In this document: one piece after another, positions 46,001-53,200 of the stretch | Layout: each line of letters opens with the position of its first letter | How positions within the stretch are numbered: the first letter of the stretch is position 1 | Assembly (NCBI GenBank): GCA_964489525.1 | Contig: CAZAYY010000001.1 | Location: 186,001 to 250,000, forward strand | Direction of reading: 5' to 3' | Origin: CAZAYY01 sp964489525 | Lineage (GTDB): Bacteria > Chloroflexota > Anaerolineae > Anaerolineales > JABWBV01 | DNA length: 64,000 nucleotides | Translations under genes and position numbers: made by a program | Notes under the pieces: generated by a model | Database searches by the model: none | What the model was told of the DNA's origin: nothing | What the model saw: only the letters and a program-made list of their open reading frames with translations

Positions 46001-46976
46001 TGACGAAGGCACCTGGACCAACTACGCTGTCGCCAGCTCCGAATCCTTCGATGAGGATCCCGACAACAGCGTGGGCAGCGCCACCGTCACCGTCATTGAC
46101 GAACGCCAGGTCTACAGCCTGTGCTTCAACGACAACAACCTGGCCAACGACGACCTGAGCAAGTGGTTCCTCGGCGACAGCGGCCGCACCCTGGCTGACC
46201 CGCAGTTGGTAGACGTTTACCAGAACGTCACGCCTCTTGGCGACCGCAACTTCATGGGTGAGTTCGGCAAGCGCACCGTGACCGACCCGGCTGAACTGGC
46301 TCGCCTGGTTCTGACCGACCTGCCCGAGCACAAACGGGTTCGCATCGAGTTCACGCTCTTCGTCATCAAGTCGTGGGACGGCAACACCATCGTCGATCCG
46401 TTCAACCCGCCCACCATCATCGGCCCCGACATCTTCAAGGTCACCGATGTGAACAGCGGCGAACACATCCTGCACACCACCTTCACCAACTGGCAGGTGA
46501 ACGACGAAGGCGGCAGCCCGCTCTTCTACCAGGCCTACCCGGCGGCTTACCCCGAAGGCACCTACAACCCGCAGGCTATCGCTGCTGACCTGTCTGCCCT
46601 CGACTACACCGCCAGCCCGGCTGTGGTGATCAACAACGCTCCGTTCACCGGTTCTGCCGAACGCAACACCCTCGGCTACTACTACCGTGGTATCGAAGGT
46701 ATTGGCCCGCTGCGCCCGATGGATTCGGTGTACAAGATTGGCTACCGCGACACGTTCTACCTCGGCGGCGCTGATGCTGACCCGCTGGTCATCTTCAACC
46801 ACACCGCCTCCGACCTGACGCTTGAAATCGGCGCTCCGGACCTGCAAGGCCGCTTCTACGAAACGGAATACCAGGCCCTGGTCTTCGACGAAAGCTGGGG
46901 TATCGAGTGCTTCAACGTGTACGTCCAGGGCACCAACCTGCTCTACACCGTCTACCTGCCGATTGTCGTCCGGTAA
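31011..46976 (+). CDS. 5321-residue secreted protein: CSLREA, Pmp-like beta-helix, RTX-like patch, 14 DUF11 domains
   Basis: The N-terminus has a signal peptide (hydrophobic about residues 18-40). A CSLREA motif lies near residue 246. A Pmp-like region of NTA--GGG-Y repeats follows in two blocks, closing with DIGAVE near 758 and DIGAYE near 2623; each resembles the end of a right-handed beta-helix. Residues about 3000-3090 hold an acidic GDGNDTLLGD/GSGNDFLADG patch like RTX calcium repeats. Fourteen DUF11 domains (K-GP--V-AG----Y-I-V-N-GPS motif) run from about 3235 to 5020, and a final ~290-residue domain leads to the C-terminus LLYTVYLPIVVR. This is an extracellular adhesin- or fibre-like structure by analogy with the parts. 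From 35001 on there is no TTA, CTA or TCA codon, which signals strong codon selection and probably high expression. AGAGGAG precedes the ATG; a strong terminator follows. Confidence 0.93.
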   Translation: MTANTKSSKAPHSATGAALRLVLPVLIAGLILLGLGLALQPADAALASDGIAALSGSAKQPLLARPEADPVSVVAAAPALAPNLFGTLGSLQQQNFDASGLPAGATTSGTQPNAVYVRAQSPAGTNWGDVTYYMMVEVAVISTTTGLPDWDNAELFRSPAMSKNFGEAKFYPWTLIWGLETGKYYAWRAYEVAEDQGMGNKVAAATASLVVGAPLNSFNTVGALGGGTIYVITATDDASIVPDQLCSLREAVIASWSNVIVNECPAGHPTLLDVIVLLDDTYHITNDGFDVDTADIDFDPDGGPTLIIGAGMGETFIEVEYTLYARAFEVLPSDGAVPGWAVLGTVGSALTMQDLTISGGRTNLRAGDQCVAPPASQEYDGGALYNAHLLDLDGVRLTDNQANDGGAIYNTGLMNIDNSVIDNSHAYNYGASNCGGRGGGIFNTGNIYLTDSTITGNTADAPLGNEGGGGIYNTTGAGIWMDGAVITENTARAGGGLNNRGSVWVGTPGLDAGSTFDGNEAAFGGGIFNSGGLWLYYSTVSNNTGTVVGGGGAGVYALGGGLWMQNTTLSGNQAQGAGGGLWAGNGASIWLTHATVYNNVAGLGAPGYAGGGIFSNNICGAPAAGDPFIFLQNSIVAGNTSSGNLGAGNNIANTVITGGGNLVGVNNVGNFALGMCPSTPGSLVDQLNTGTVSAWTTDPKLGPLAENGGPTKTHMPLVLGLGNYSQAIDFPGTANIFSDDQRYFARPWDATNGVFGGQSDIGAVEFYGLLTGPGGPVYNATQGIAYPTLQLALDDASMNYYTSTQEIWVMVGVPQPFYWRDGTYQIGFIDSPVHLMGGWNGAFPGEIFSGDTLLDANGDGRHFKIVGDPLAVTIENFNLREGDATQGNADGYGGSIAVYGSDLTLLGSILEGNYAAYGGAISLASYLYVDSTSFITNTAEYGGAIYAEGEVDLVYVDFLTNTATWEGGAFYLETGDLLANAINARANSAGINGGAFFLYEAKAPSTFDWVNFRFNDAAAGDGGAIFNAHFDTLVVTGPAYSEFYTNTAGYDGGAIYSDLPLSLTNVEMYQNTADEEGGAVKVDDGQDGLVTILASLFTENAAFGTTSSDGDGGAVYASGDVMVTGSTFTENAARLAGPSGGEGGAIYSTSGNEITILDSYFYDNAAYDEGGAIQADANIDESETVNIDVTFKITNTYFEGNYVINDDGGAVQMNLGVMYIWDSEFFTNSAQSDSGGAVGVDVGNIEIYRSQFCYNTAAVDGGAVWVRAGGSYLGTAYIEDSYFCENVAGISGGGAWVDGATTIVGTTALAVPTGAPWTTPVGVASTIFELNEAQGNEGGGVYVNNGTLTITNTQFLTNTADEDGGGAHVEEGDAYIYTSMFIANEAATDPDADGGGLSLEIGSAWIWTTWFERNNAEDEGGGARILNGDLYLDDVTFLLNTADNNGGGAWVEGNLYDLGSSSNFILNTADNNGGGAFVDDGDARLHLTIFYTNTALNNDGGGLMVNSGSAYLTSTEFVYNEAEVHGGGAYVSDFTQLNSSNLFDRNVALTGSGGGLWTGTGLTDNTTDSHFYDNEAEVHGGGAYVDTGDVNLLETDFERNSAYLGSGGGLYVNDGNLTSEDTRFIDNFADVDGGGAFVNGNLDDTNSLFQDNYAGENGGGAYITGSSTIDSTNFFYNIADTGSGGGLWSGLFVDDSTSASEFRGNTAYYDGGGAYVNSGNATLNLTMFYTNTAGYSGVLSVTLGMGSGGGLYVNNGNLQATSTVFYTNTAWNDGGGAYVSNATTLISQNIFQYNTAGVSGFYSVTLASGSGGGLWTGNTLTDMTSDSQFVINTAWNDGGGAYVDNGDVALNLTDFLTNTAGLSGVFTPTIGFGSGGGLYVNNGDLDATSANWEYNWAFDDGGGAYVDGDTRLHSSNNFAYNLAFTGSGGGLYTTGYLQDIDTNSQFVFNTAAIDGGGAWVGAQTELIDTDFLTNTAGFDGGGLFSTDYLTATDATWVDNVAGDDGGGAYVETSGAWLLRGTFTTNTAVGSAEVGGDAGGDGGGLWADSYLTATLTTWYTNTAEDDGGGGYISAGNAWLYDAYFQDNYALGADTTGIADEDGDGGGLYVGGSAWSWGTEWVTNAAEDNGGGAYIEVDFTTEDNFFDRNNAGALVLPDVNEPTEVFYGDGGGAWVGNNYYDTSSLYDRNIADFDGGGTYVTNAATLTSTVYQYNTAAGGDGGGLWAYTAWMTDTLYLDNLAGDDGGGAYVEFYFEVYNSEFITNLAGGREDEALGGGLASQYGGIVEGSTFTENTATSLGLLPYIEGAFGGGIYVREFLYIYTSTVELNTARGNNAAGGGIAVSEASPFGGGGGTYLYMENTEVLTNTAENAAFPLFAVGPAWGGGVYVRWGDAYITTSHFIANEATDGVLGGNGGGLVVSGFAQVFRTEFLRNSATSGGVDSGGFGGAAYISGGPFGSGGAYFENVIAAGNLAVGQEGHAYVFDGVDGLVLHNTIAGTPPLVPSCGCISEIPLEGSAIFIADFIEEAYVEILDTIITSYTVGIRAENVGGFGVYGFEDWNLFYDVATPVIGLVPGVNSFVGNPHFADPLNDDFHILPPSEAIDAGDYVGVDQDYDYIFRPQGPAVDIGAYELAQVVCAYPDTGCHFHVYLDTAVLPALLTIDVYTSTAPAEPYVYVDLAETHTYINDNVYALLLTGSDMTDSVKVDNTNGDAFPYGAGVWFMGLGEADYTVLTGTVAVMDVVYDFDESVTGSITGTATTDEGTLHFFSVEGDSFDFLDKETLTLNYNVPMNNIHIGDARPGAHAVFTGGYGTFGDDFSRVTPTAPLNSFTLFLVNPTDTVTFNGSSAMDMFMNHGLDNFSGEYYYNGLGGDDQLWQFFGDLANVGHIFGSASYFDGGDEDPDTDGDFIRLSHGSFISTTHNFIDPASGNVLVAGVYLHYTGLEPILDQLTVADRNFNFITGLGDDVYLGDDAVAGDNMNEISSNNSETVTFLWATNSVNVYTLDGDDDVVVMPFDSASTVDVDFGDPTSVNIWLGDGNDTLLGDTLTSALSVWGQAGKDVIETGSGNDFLADGSDDDELQGNAGHDWYQLTPGSQDLLIDPSGHDTLDFSGASLDITIDMDKDTMQILDVAGNTITLIGRFEDLYATNNAGGDTATIKVLADDVRYADGNDPVVEDTDWLWVDADGLPVVAFVETPGNVLLPNGDTVPYDGYVQILGMQPVYFYDWADVWIINTTADLELLKTGPLTATAGTEIVYTVVITNKDRTDMHIWPVAAEAATFQDNPASEGIVAIQAAYQRSTSMEWIECADMWSCDFGEILYGEVITLTLTGLVDPAMPIAYQLINEATVFATNTHVYEQADDTDSWTTTVETRVSLGVEKQSLNDTIVAGGAPVLFTISVWNDGPSNAYNVQVTDTPALSFTLVSDVEPAQQSAMYNIVCSGGVCTIPVLPAGASVELYAQLEASSDIYETMNLLANSVCISGVTATYVSYNPRCDDETINVVDHFDLEIVKVATDWQFAGEYITYTLYVSNNGPSDVWGFSLRDQLPTLPTNAIISVVSAPGWNQSLFAAQRILTYNETRRLPAGEMFEYTIVVDTNPNIEPGTSLENVATITGWNPSKTELFAPNNTSRADTSIVALADLDITKTGPDTIVAGTEIQYTITVTNTGPSKAHSVVMVDNLPDEVIFIDATVNLGACDNSTCQLGDMEVNAVRTITIRGLVRSDVASGVTLTNVATAFSDSNYDADPTEAVATWDTDVTTEAWLYISKDDEGNSIMAGGDPINYYIVVWNDGPSDAYNVVITDAVQAGFVLNSDLIAGDQYEGMGITCTGDTCTIDQLPAGEDVLFIATVTALSSTEEGADVEANEACIASYTADVKGGTWCDLELTDVLNEADLVLNKTATPTTTAGRTIDYVLTVTNAGPSDATDIVIVDTLPVPVVFESASPACIYNAGTVTCSLAYLDVFDTASFTITVTVNPDVWPGTSLHNSAVVTADEFDPDLNNNEANADTSVLAESNLTLVKTGPATVVAGTEMTYQIVVTNEGPSDARDVTILDDLADEHVSLVSASLMGNPCSGATCEYLGQLAAGDKITMTVTVFVHSDVESGTMIYNTATADTDSYYDTNTADNSMTIMTEVETQVTLNIAKEDVSNEIVAGGDAAMYIITVYNAGPSDTSDVVVVDTPQTNFSLVGDLTAGNQMISCAGNTCTISYLAVGESVELYALVKASPSTPAGVQNANQACITSFSADIAATVPANGCDMETTVVVTNADLSLGKMAPATVFAGEYMTYTLVAYNNGPSDALMVTVMDMLPEGVTYVSSAGAVCMMTDVQEYTCSLGTLAAKAFATFTIKVMVDADIEPGVSLENYALITSMTPDSDLFNNAASADTSVVGLADLQLDKDGPDTVVAGELITYTITVYNDGPSDAQAVDIKDDLPEWISLVSATVALPGAEGPVLCGGTVCQVGDLPAGATATVTIVGMVDASTPEGEMLVNHAAVFSATDDEMSDDNHDMVETEVETVADVVIEKVALTDPVAQGAFVLYEIHVENYGPSDAQDVVVTDIIPAGLTFVSISPSSGCTYLAGTVTCTIPTLAAGAAVDYMLVAMVDLDVFDNTVITNTATVASDTFDPMADNNTSSDSFTVYPILRETDLSVTKTATPNVVAAGEEIAYEIIVTNHGPSRASSVELIENLPAGVTVISMVAYNPDDEGTQCDEGGECHLGTMEVGTVATINLIVKVDAGMLASTLINGVTVFANEPDPDRLNNYAEAIVTVMVDADLSISKSDSPDYVEVGEKLIYTITVTNNGPSAVRGIKVTDMLPEEVTFIAISSDEDCVEAYDADWNQTGVITCDVDDLAAGETDTIVLEVLVTDILADMTMIYNTACVAGDRPDLDSSNDCTTIDTTVRSFADLRVTKTANKDEVLKGMPIEFYITVRNLGPHIAVNATLEDVLPGNMVFINAGVSQGSCSHDMGTVSCDFGHLLQYTEANGWPEVYITLRVYANDEGTWTNYAVASSESFDEDPDNSVGSATVTVIDERQVYSLCFNDNNLANDDLSKWFLGDSGRTLADPQLVDVYQNVTPLGDRNFMGEFGKRTVTDPAELARLVLTDLPEHKRVRIEFTLFVIKSWDGNTIVDPFNPPTIIGPDIFKVTDVNSGEHILHTTFTNWQVNDEGGSPLFYQAYPAAYPEGTYNPQAIAADLSALDYTASPAVVINNAPFTGSAERNTLGYYYRGIEGIGPLRPMDSVYKIGYRDTFYLGGADADPLVIFNHTASDLTLEIGAPDLQGRFYETEYQALVFDESWGIECFNVYVQGTNLLYTVYLPIVVR

Positions 46977-47013
46977 TCCCCGGATAAGCCAAACCGGCTG
47001 ACGTAACAAAATT

Positions 47014-47048
47014 ACAGCCCGGAGCCACCCGCTCCGGGCTGTTTTCTT
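47014..47048 (+). terminator. Terminator of the 5321-residue protein gene
   Basis: A 12-bp stem (ACAGCCCGGAGC / GCTCCGGGCTGT) closes a CACCC loop and is followed by TTTCTTT. Confidence 0.92.
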
Positions 47049-47092
47049 TCCCAGGCCTTTCTTAAAGTCCGGGGGTGGGGGTTTCCTTTTTC

Positions 47093-47121
47093 TTGTGCTG
47101 TATTCAAAACGCGTTTATAAT
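47093..47121 (+). promoter_or_regulatory. Promoter of the second giant gene
   Basis: TTGTGC (47093-47098), a 17-base spacer and a perfect TATAAT (47116-47121) predict a start near 47128 and a leader of about 115 bases before the ATG at 47242. Confidence 0.75.
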
Positions 47122-47241
47122 TCCCCTATCCACTCCCTGTTGGATGAAAACCAAATCGCAAGCAAAAATTGCCCCCCCTTGTCCATATTCCACCCATGTG
47201 GGTTGTAATGGGGTATTGTTTTTTAAAAAGGATATCTCGCC

Positions 47242-50200
47242 ATGCCGAACTCGCTATTTTCCCCGCGTTCGATTCGCAAACCTGCCGTGTGGGCACCCGC
47301 TTTGTGGGTCTTTGCCTGGCTGCTTGTGGCGGCTGCCGCTCCGCTGCGCGGCTCAGCACAGGTTCCCACCCCGCCGCAGGCCGCGGATGCTGTCCACGCC
47401 GCCTGGCAGAAAGCCAGCAGCCTGGACGGCCACCGCTTTGTCACTGACATCCTCCAGCGCACCTATCCTGCCCCCCGGATCACCAACGTTGGGCGCAGCA
47501 GCCGTACAGATGCGCTGCACCTCCAGGGTGAAATGGACCGCGGCCGCGAAACCTTCCAGATGGGCATGTGGAATGACGCCGGCAACGTACTCAATGGGGC
47601 AGGCAGCCTTGAACTCAAGATCGAAGATGGTCAGGCGTTTGGCCGCCAGGTGGGCGGCGAATGGCAGGCCGTTGAAGACATCAGCGGGGTGTTCGCGCCC
47701 GGGTCCGATCTGTTGGGCTACCTGGCTGGTGCGAAAAATATCCGCAGCCTGGACGATCTCTCCGCTCCCCTGGACTTCGATTGGCGCCCGGGGATGGACC
47801 TGGAAGAGCCGCTGCAGGCGGAACCCTCGCTGCCGTCGCTTCAGGTTGCCCGCTACGCCTTCGATTTCGACGGCCCCCGCTTTGCCGAGTTTATACGGGC
47901 CCGCCTCGAAGAAGACCTGCGCGCCACGGGCAAGCTGCCGCCTGGGGTTTCGCTCGATTCATCCAATCAATATCAACAGATGACCGGCAGCGGCGAAATC
48001 TGGCTGTATGCGGCTGGCCCCCACGCCGGGCTGCCGCTCCGCCTTCTGGTCCAGTTGGATTATCCCGAACAGCGCAGCGGCGAGAAAATCACGCTCGAAA
48101 TTCGCACCACCTTCACCGGCTACCTGGATGCACAGGCGGAATCCCCCCAAACCGGTTTCCTCGGGCTGGTGGGGTGGGGCTCCCTGGCAGCCGGTCCGGT
48201 TGAAATGTTGAAGGCGGGGCTTGCTGCCGTGTTGGAGAAAGCCCCGGCCGCACTGGCCTGGGTCGGCCTGTTTTGGCTGATGGGCTGGATGCTGGTTCAC
48301 AGCCGCAGCCGGGTGCTGTACGCTTCCCTGGCAGGGGTGCTGATTCTTTCGTTGGTTGCCGGGCCGCTGCTGCAAACGTTCCAGGTTGCCGGGTTTTATA
48401 CCGCCCAGGCAGCCCAATCCAGGGAGTGGGAGGCCCAACAAGCCGAAAAAGCCGCCCAGGAAGAACGCACAGCAGCCCAGGCGGCTGTGCTCGACCCACA
48501 CGAAGACCCGTTTGCCCGGGCTGCCCGCCAGGCCAAGGCGGCCGAGGTATTGCGTATAGCCGATTTTGTTCCCGGCAGCCCTGCGGGTGATGTTCTGGCT
48601 TCCGCAGCAGGGGCTGCTGCCACAACCACGTCCAGTGCGGTTCAGCTGGACATTACCCTGGATGCAGACCAGGATGGCGTCCTGGATGCGGAAGAAATCC
48701 GGGCCTGTGTGGTCGGGCCGTTCTACAATGGCGGCACTGCCCAGGACTGTGATAACGATGGCCTGACCGATTTCCAGGAGTATAAGCTAGGAACGGATGC
48801 CTTCAACGCCGATACCGACCGCGATCTCCTGCTGGACGGCATCGAGGTCACCGGCTTTGAATACCCGCTGAATTCTGGCATCCGCTGGTACACCGACCCC
48901 CTGGCTTTTGATACCAATAAGGATGGCGTGGCCGATGGGGCAGAGTGCAAACGCCGCATCCAAACCCCATCCACCTATTGTGAAGACCAGGATAACGATG
49001 GCGTGCCGGATGCTTTCGACAGCGATAATGATGGCGACAGCGTCCCCGATAAGGTGGACCTTTCCCCCTCCTCGTCCATCGGCAGTCCTTCAAATCCATT
49101 TTATGGCCCTGAGCCCCTCCAGCCGGACGCTGCCGGGCGGCCTTTCAGCTTCACCATCAACGACCTCAAACCCAACAAACCTGTCTTTGTAGATTTTCAA
49201 CTGCGCCCCACCAACCCCGACCACCTCTGGTTCACCACCAGCGCGCTCGATTGGCCTTCCGGGGATACCGAAGGCCAGGTCCAGCGCCGGGCGGGCAACG
49301 ATTCTACCCTGTCCGACACCGGGCCTACCGCCAATGGCGATATGACCCTGATTCCCATGCTTGAAATCAGCGTTCCCTACCAGGCCGGCCATTATGCCAA
49401 CCTGCCCGTCAAACCGAACGCGCCGGCCCGCACCCCCAGCAACCTGGATAGCTGGCTGGATCAATCGAAACTGCAGCCTTATGGCATCACCGTCCGCGCC
49501 CAAAACGATCGGGGCGACCTGGTGATCTACATCCCGCTGAATGTGGTTGCCAATGGCGAAGGCGGCGAAAAAGTGGCTTTTGCCGGGCGCATGCTCTACT
49601 GGCCCGCTGCCGGTTCAACCCCTGCAAACTGGCAGTCGGCCCACCACGCCCGCCTGGTTTGGGCGGTCTATATGCTGACCGATGTCTGCAATCCGCCCGA
49701 CGGCACCCAGGACCCCCAGGCGTACTGTGAAAACCCCGCCAATTGGGTGGTAGACCAGCCAAACATTGTCCACAGCTATACCGATTCTTTTTATCTCAGC
49801 GGCTTTGCGGTGCGTGAAGACCTGGGTATGCAGATGGCCGTGGTCCTTGAAAACCCGGCCAATGACCCCAACACCAGCCTGGACGATATGCTCTGGAAAG
49901 CCGCTTCAGCCATTGACCAGACTTTCATCGCCGGGCGCTGCGCCACCTGCACCGGGGCTTCGGCGGCTCGCGATGTGCCCATTGCCGAAGTGGTGCGCCG
50001 CCTCAATAACAACGCCGCCCTGAGCGATATCGAGCGCTGGGGCATCCCGGCCAACCGCACCCGCGCCATTTTGCTGCCATCTATGCAAACCCAGGATGAA
50101 TTGATGACCCTTGCCATGGGTCAGACAGAAACCATCCTCAACACCCATTTCAAACCGGGCAGCACTCCCCTTGCCCCGGCCCCCACGCTCTTGTTTGTGC

Positions 50201-53200
50201 GTGAAGAGAAATACCGCTCCCTCAACCTGGATGTGATGCGCGACGCCAGCCCCAACATGACGTTTACCGGAAGTTCGCTGACGGCGCGCTTGAATCCTGC
50301 GGATGTCAAGGACACGGTGTTGGCCGCCATGCAGTGGGCGCCCTACCGCTACAACCCCAACTTAAAGAACGGTGTGGGGGGCTGGGAAGGCTACCCGGTT
50401 GACCAGTACCTTGATTTTCTCAAAATCAACGCTGGCCCCGAGCTGCGCGGCGATGCCGATTTATACATCCCTACTCATCCCGATCGCGAACTGGCCCTGG
50501 AAGGATCGCTGATGTTTGCCACCCTGCACTACATCGCCCTCTATGTCGGGGTTTCAAACCTGGTGCAGTTTGGCCAGGACGTCCAGCGCCTTGCTTCCAT
50601 CACCGATGAAGCCGTGTATAACGGCAATTCGCTCAGCACCGGGGTTCGCCTGGCGGTAAAAGTCTACATCCAAAACCTGGTGGATGAAGGGGTTCAGCAG
50701 GCCACCATGTTCCAAAAGCTGGTGACCGGGATGAAAACCATCAAGGCTGCCGACTATAATCCCCAATCGGGCTATAAAGCCTTTTTTAAGTGGGCCACCA
50801 GTTCAACCACAGGCCTTGTGCTGACGGTGCTGGCCGTGATTATTGTGGTGGGCGTCTTGCTTACCCTGGTGATTCTCGACCGGCTTGGGGGGAATTTTAT
50901 CAATTACAAAGTGATGATTGCATCCGTCACCCTGGCGCTCAGTGTGGTTTCAATGGTTTCTCTTGGCTACCAGATTGGCATCCAGACTGCCAAAGCCGGC
51001 CTGACCGCCTTCCAAAGTTTCTGGTCCAAAGCGTCCACTTTGTACAACGCTACCAAAACCGCCCTGACCAAGGCGGCCATCATCGGCTTCATCATCGGCG
51101 CACTGGTCACCTGGGGCTTTTTCCTCTACGGGGTCATTTCCGAGGGTGTCGAGCCGGGCAGCGTGGCCTTCAACCAGGCCCTGGCCGAAACCATCGCCCA
51201 GACTATCGCCCTGGCCATTATGACCGCCATTACCCTCATTCCGGTAGTCGGGCAGATTATTACTGCGATTTTGCTGCTGGTAGATGCCATCATCACCCTG
51301 CTGTGTGCGGTGGGGGCGGCCGATGGCCTGGTCTGCAAGGGCATCAACGGCCTGCTCGCCAAAGGCATTATGTACGCCCTGTATGGCGGCCAGCTTTTGG
51401 TAGACCTGAGCGATGAAGACCGCCTGAACCCGGTTATTGAAGACCAGAAGCTGCGCGAGCCGCGCAGCGGTGCCATTGTTGGGGCGGAGCTTTCGGTTTC
51501 TGCGGTCATCACCAACGCCATCCGCCTGGCCTCACCCGATAACTGGATGGCCTACCTCTATGCCTGGCAGTTTAACCGCACCAATCTACACTCGGCAACC
51601 TTTGACTATAAATTCCAAACCACCCAGACCAACATCCACGGCAGCCTGAGCCGGGGCGATATGCGTTCAAGCTGGCGCAACGGGGGCAGCTACTTCTCTC
51701 CAGGTAAATCCTACTTCGTGGATGCAGCCAGTACGGATGGCACCACGGTGGAGCTGGACACAGCCGGGATTAACCGCACCCCAACCCTCTACCTCACCGA
51801 GGGCTACGCTCTTCCTTTCCAGGAGTGCTGGCTGATTTGGACCCCATTCACGGGCTTTTTGCCGATTTGCTACCTGAACACCATCGACGGCAGCACCCAT
51901 ATTGATATGGGCCAGTACATGAAATACGACGTTTTCCCGGCCACCCTGGATGAGTTCTTCACCCTGGCTGCCCGCAATGGTGGGTTTGCCCTGGCCTGGG
52001 ATGACCAGTTCCCCCGGCTCAAAGATGCCGATGGCGATGGCCTGCTCAACCAGGCCGATGGCGGCGCCGACCCCAATGATGCGGCCTGGGATAGCGATGG
52101 CGACAGCCTGTCGGATTATATGGAACTTCAATTGGGCACCAATCCGCTTTCGGTAGACAGCGATGGCGACTACCTGCCCGATGCGCTCGAAATTCGCTTC
52201 GGTACCAACCCCCTGCGCCAGGACAGCGACGGGGACGGCCTGACGGACGCCGAAGAAGTCTACCATCAGGATGTCCTCGACCAGGATTTTGACGGCAACA
52301 CCAGCGAATGGCTCGGCGGCTGGTTCTTTGTCTACCAGTTTGACCCCAATGGCAATTCGCTCATCACCCGGGTCTTTTCCGACCCGCTCAACCCCGACAC
52401 AGATGGCGACGGGCTGAGCGACGCCCTGGAAAAAGTCTATGGATTCAACCCGCGCGCCAAAAGCGACCCCAATGTCATCGGGTTGGAATCTGTCCTCCAG
52501 GAAACCTTTGCCCCCAGCCTGCTGCTGCGCTTTGAAGACGATGTGGACGCCACAACCTTCACAGACCTCTCAGGCAAATCGAACCCCGGGGTGTGCACCG
52601 CCGCGGCCACCAACCCGACCTGCCCGCTGCGGGTAGAGGGCAGGTTTGGCAAGTCCGTCGCCTTTGATGGCGTCAACGACCAGGTGCAAACCACCCTCAG
52701 CCTCAACCAAACCAGCACCGGCCCCGGCGCCACGCTGATGGCCTGGGTCTACCCAACCAGCTCCCAATCCGATTACCAGGTGATTGTTGGCAGTGACAAC
52801 GGCGGCTGGGATTGGTCCATCGCCTATCGCGGCAGCACCTGGGTCATTTTCCACGGCTCCGAAGAGTCCGCTGCCGCCCAGCCGGTTGCGCTCAACACCT
52901 GGCAGCACGTTGCTGCAACCTTTACCCCGGGTGTGGGCGCTTCTTTTTACCTGAACGGCGTGCTGCAGTTCTCCACACCCGCCATCGGCTACGCTGGCCC
53001 CGGGTTACCGGATGCAGACGCTGCCAATGTCTACGTGGGCAGCCCCCGCTTTGCCGGGCGGATCGATGAGGTGCTTGTTGTGGAGCGCCCGCTTTCCCAG
53101 GCTCAAATTGCGGCCCTGGCCAACAATGCCGCCTACAACCTTAACGATATGCAGGTCAAACCCCAAGATACGCTTTCCTACCAGGCCACCGTCGAGAACA

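Noticed and set aside
34998..47009. A 4003-codon open frame on the minus strand opposite the 5321-residue gene
   Set aside because: It is aligned codon-to-codon with the plus gene and exists only because TTA, CTA and TCA are avoided there. The protein has no domain, no ribosome site, and runs across the plus-strand terminator.
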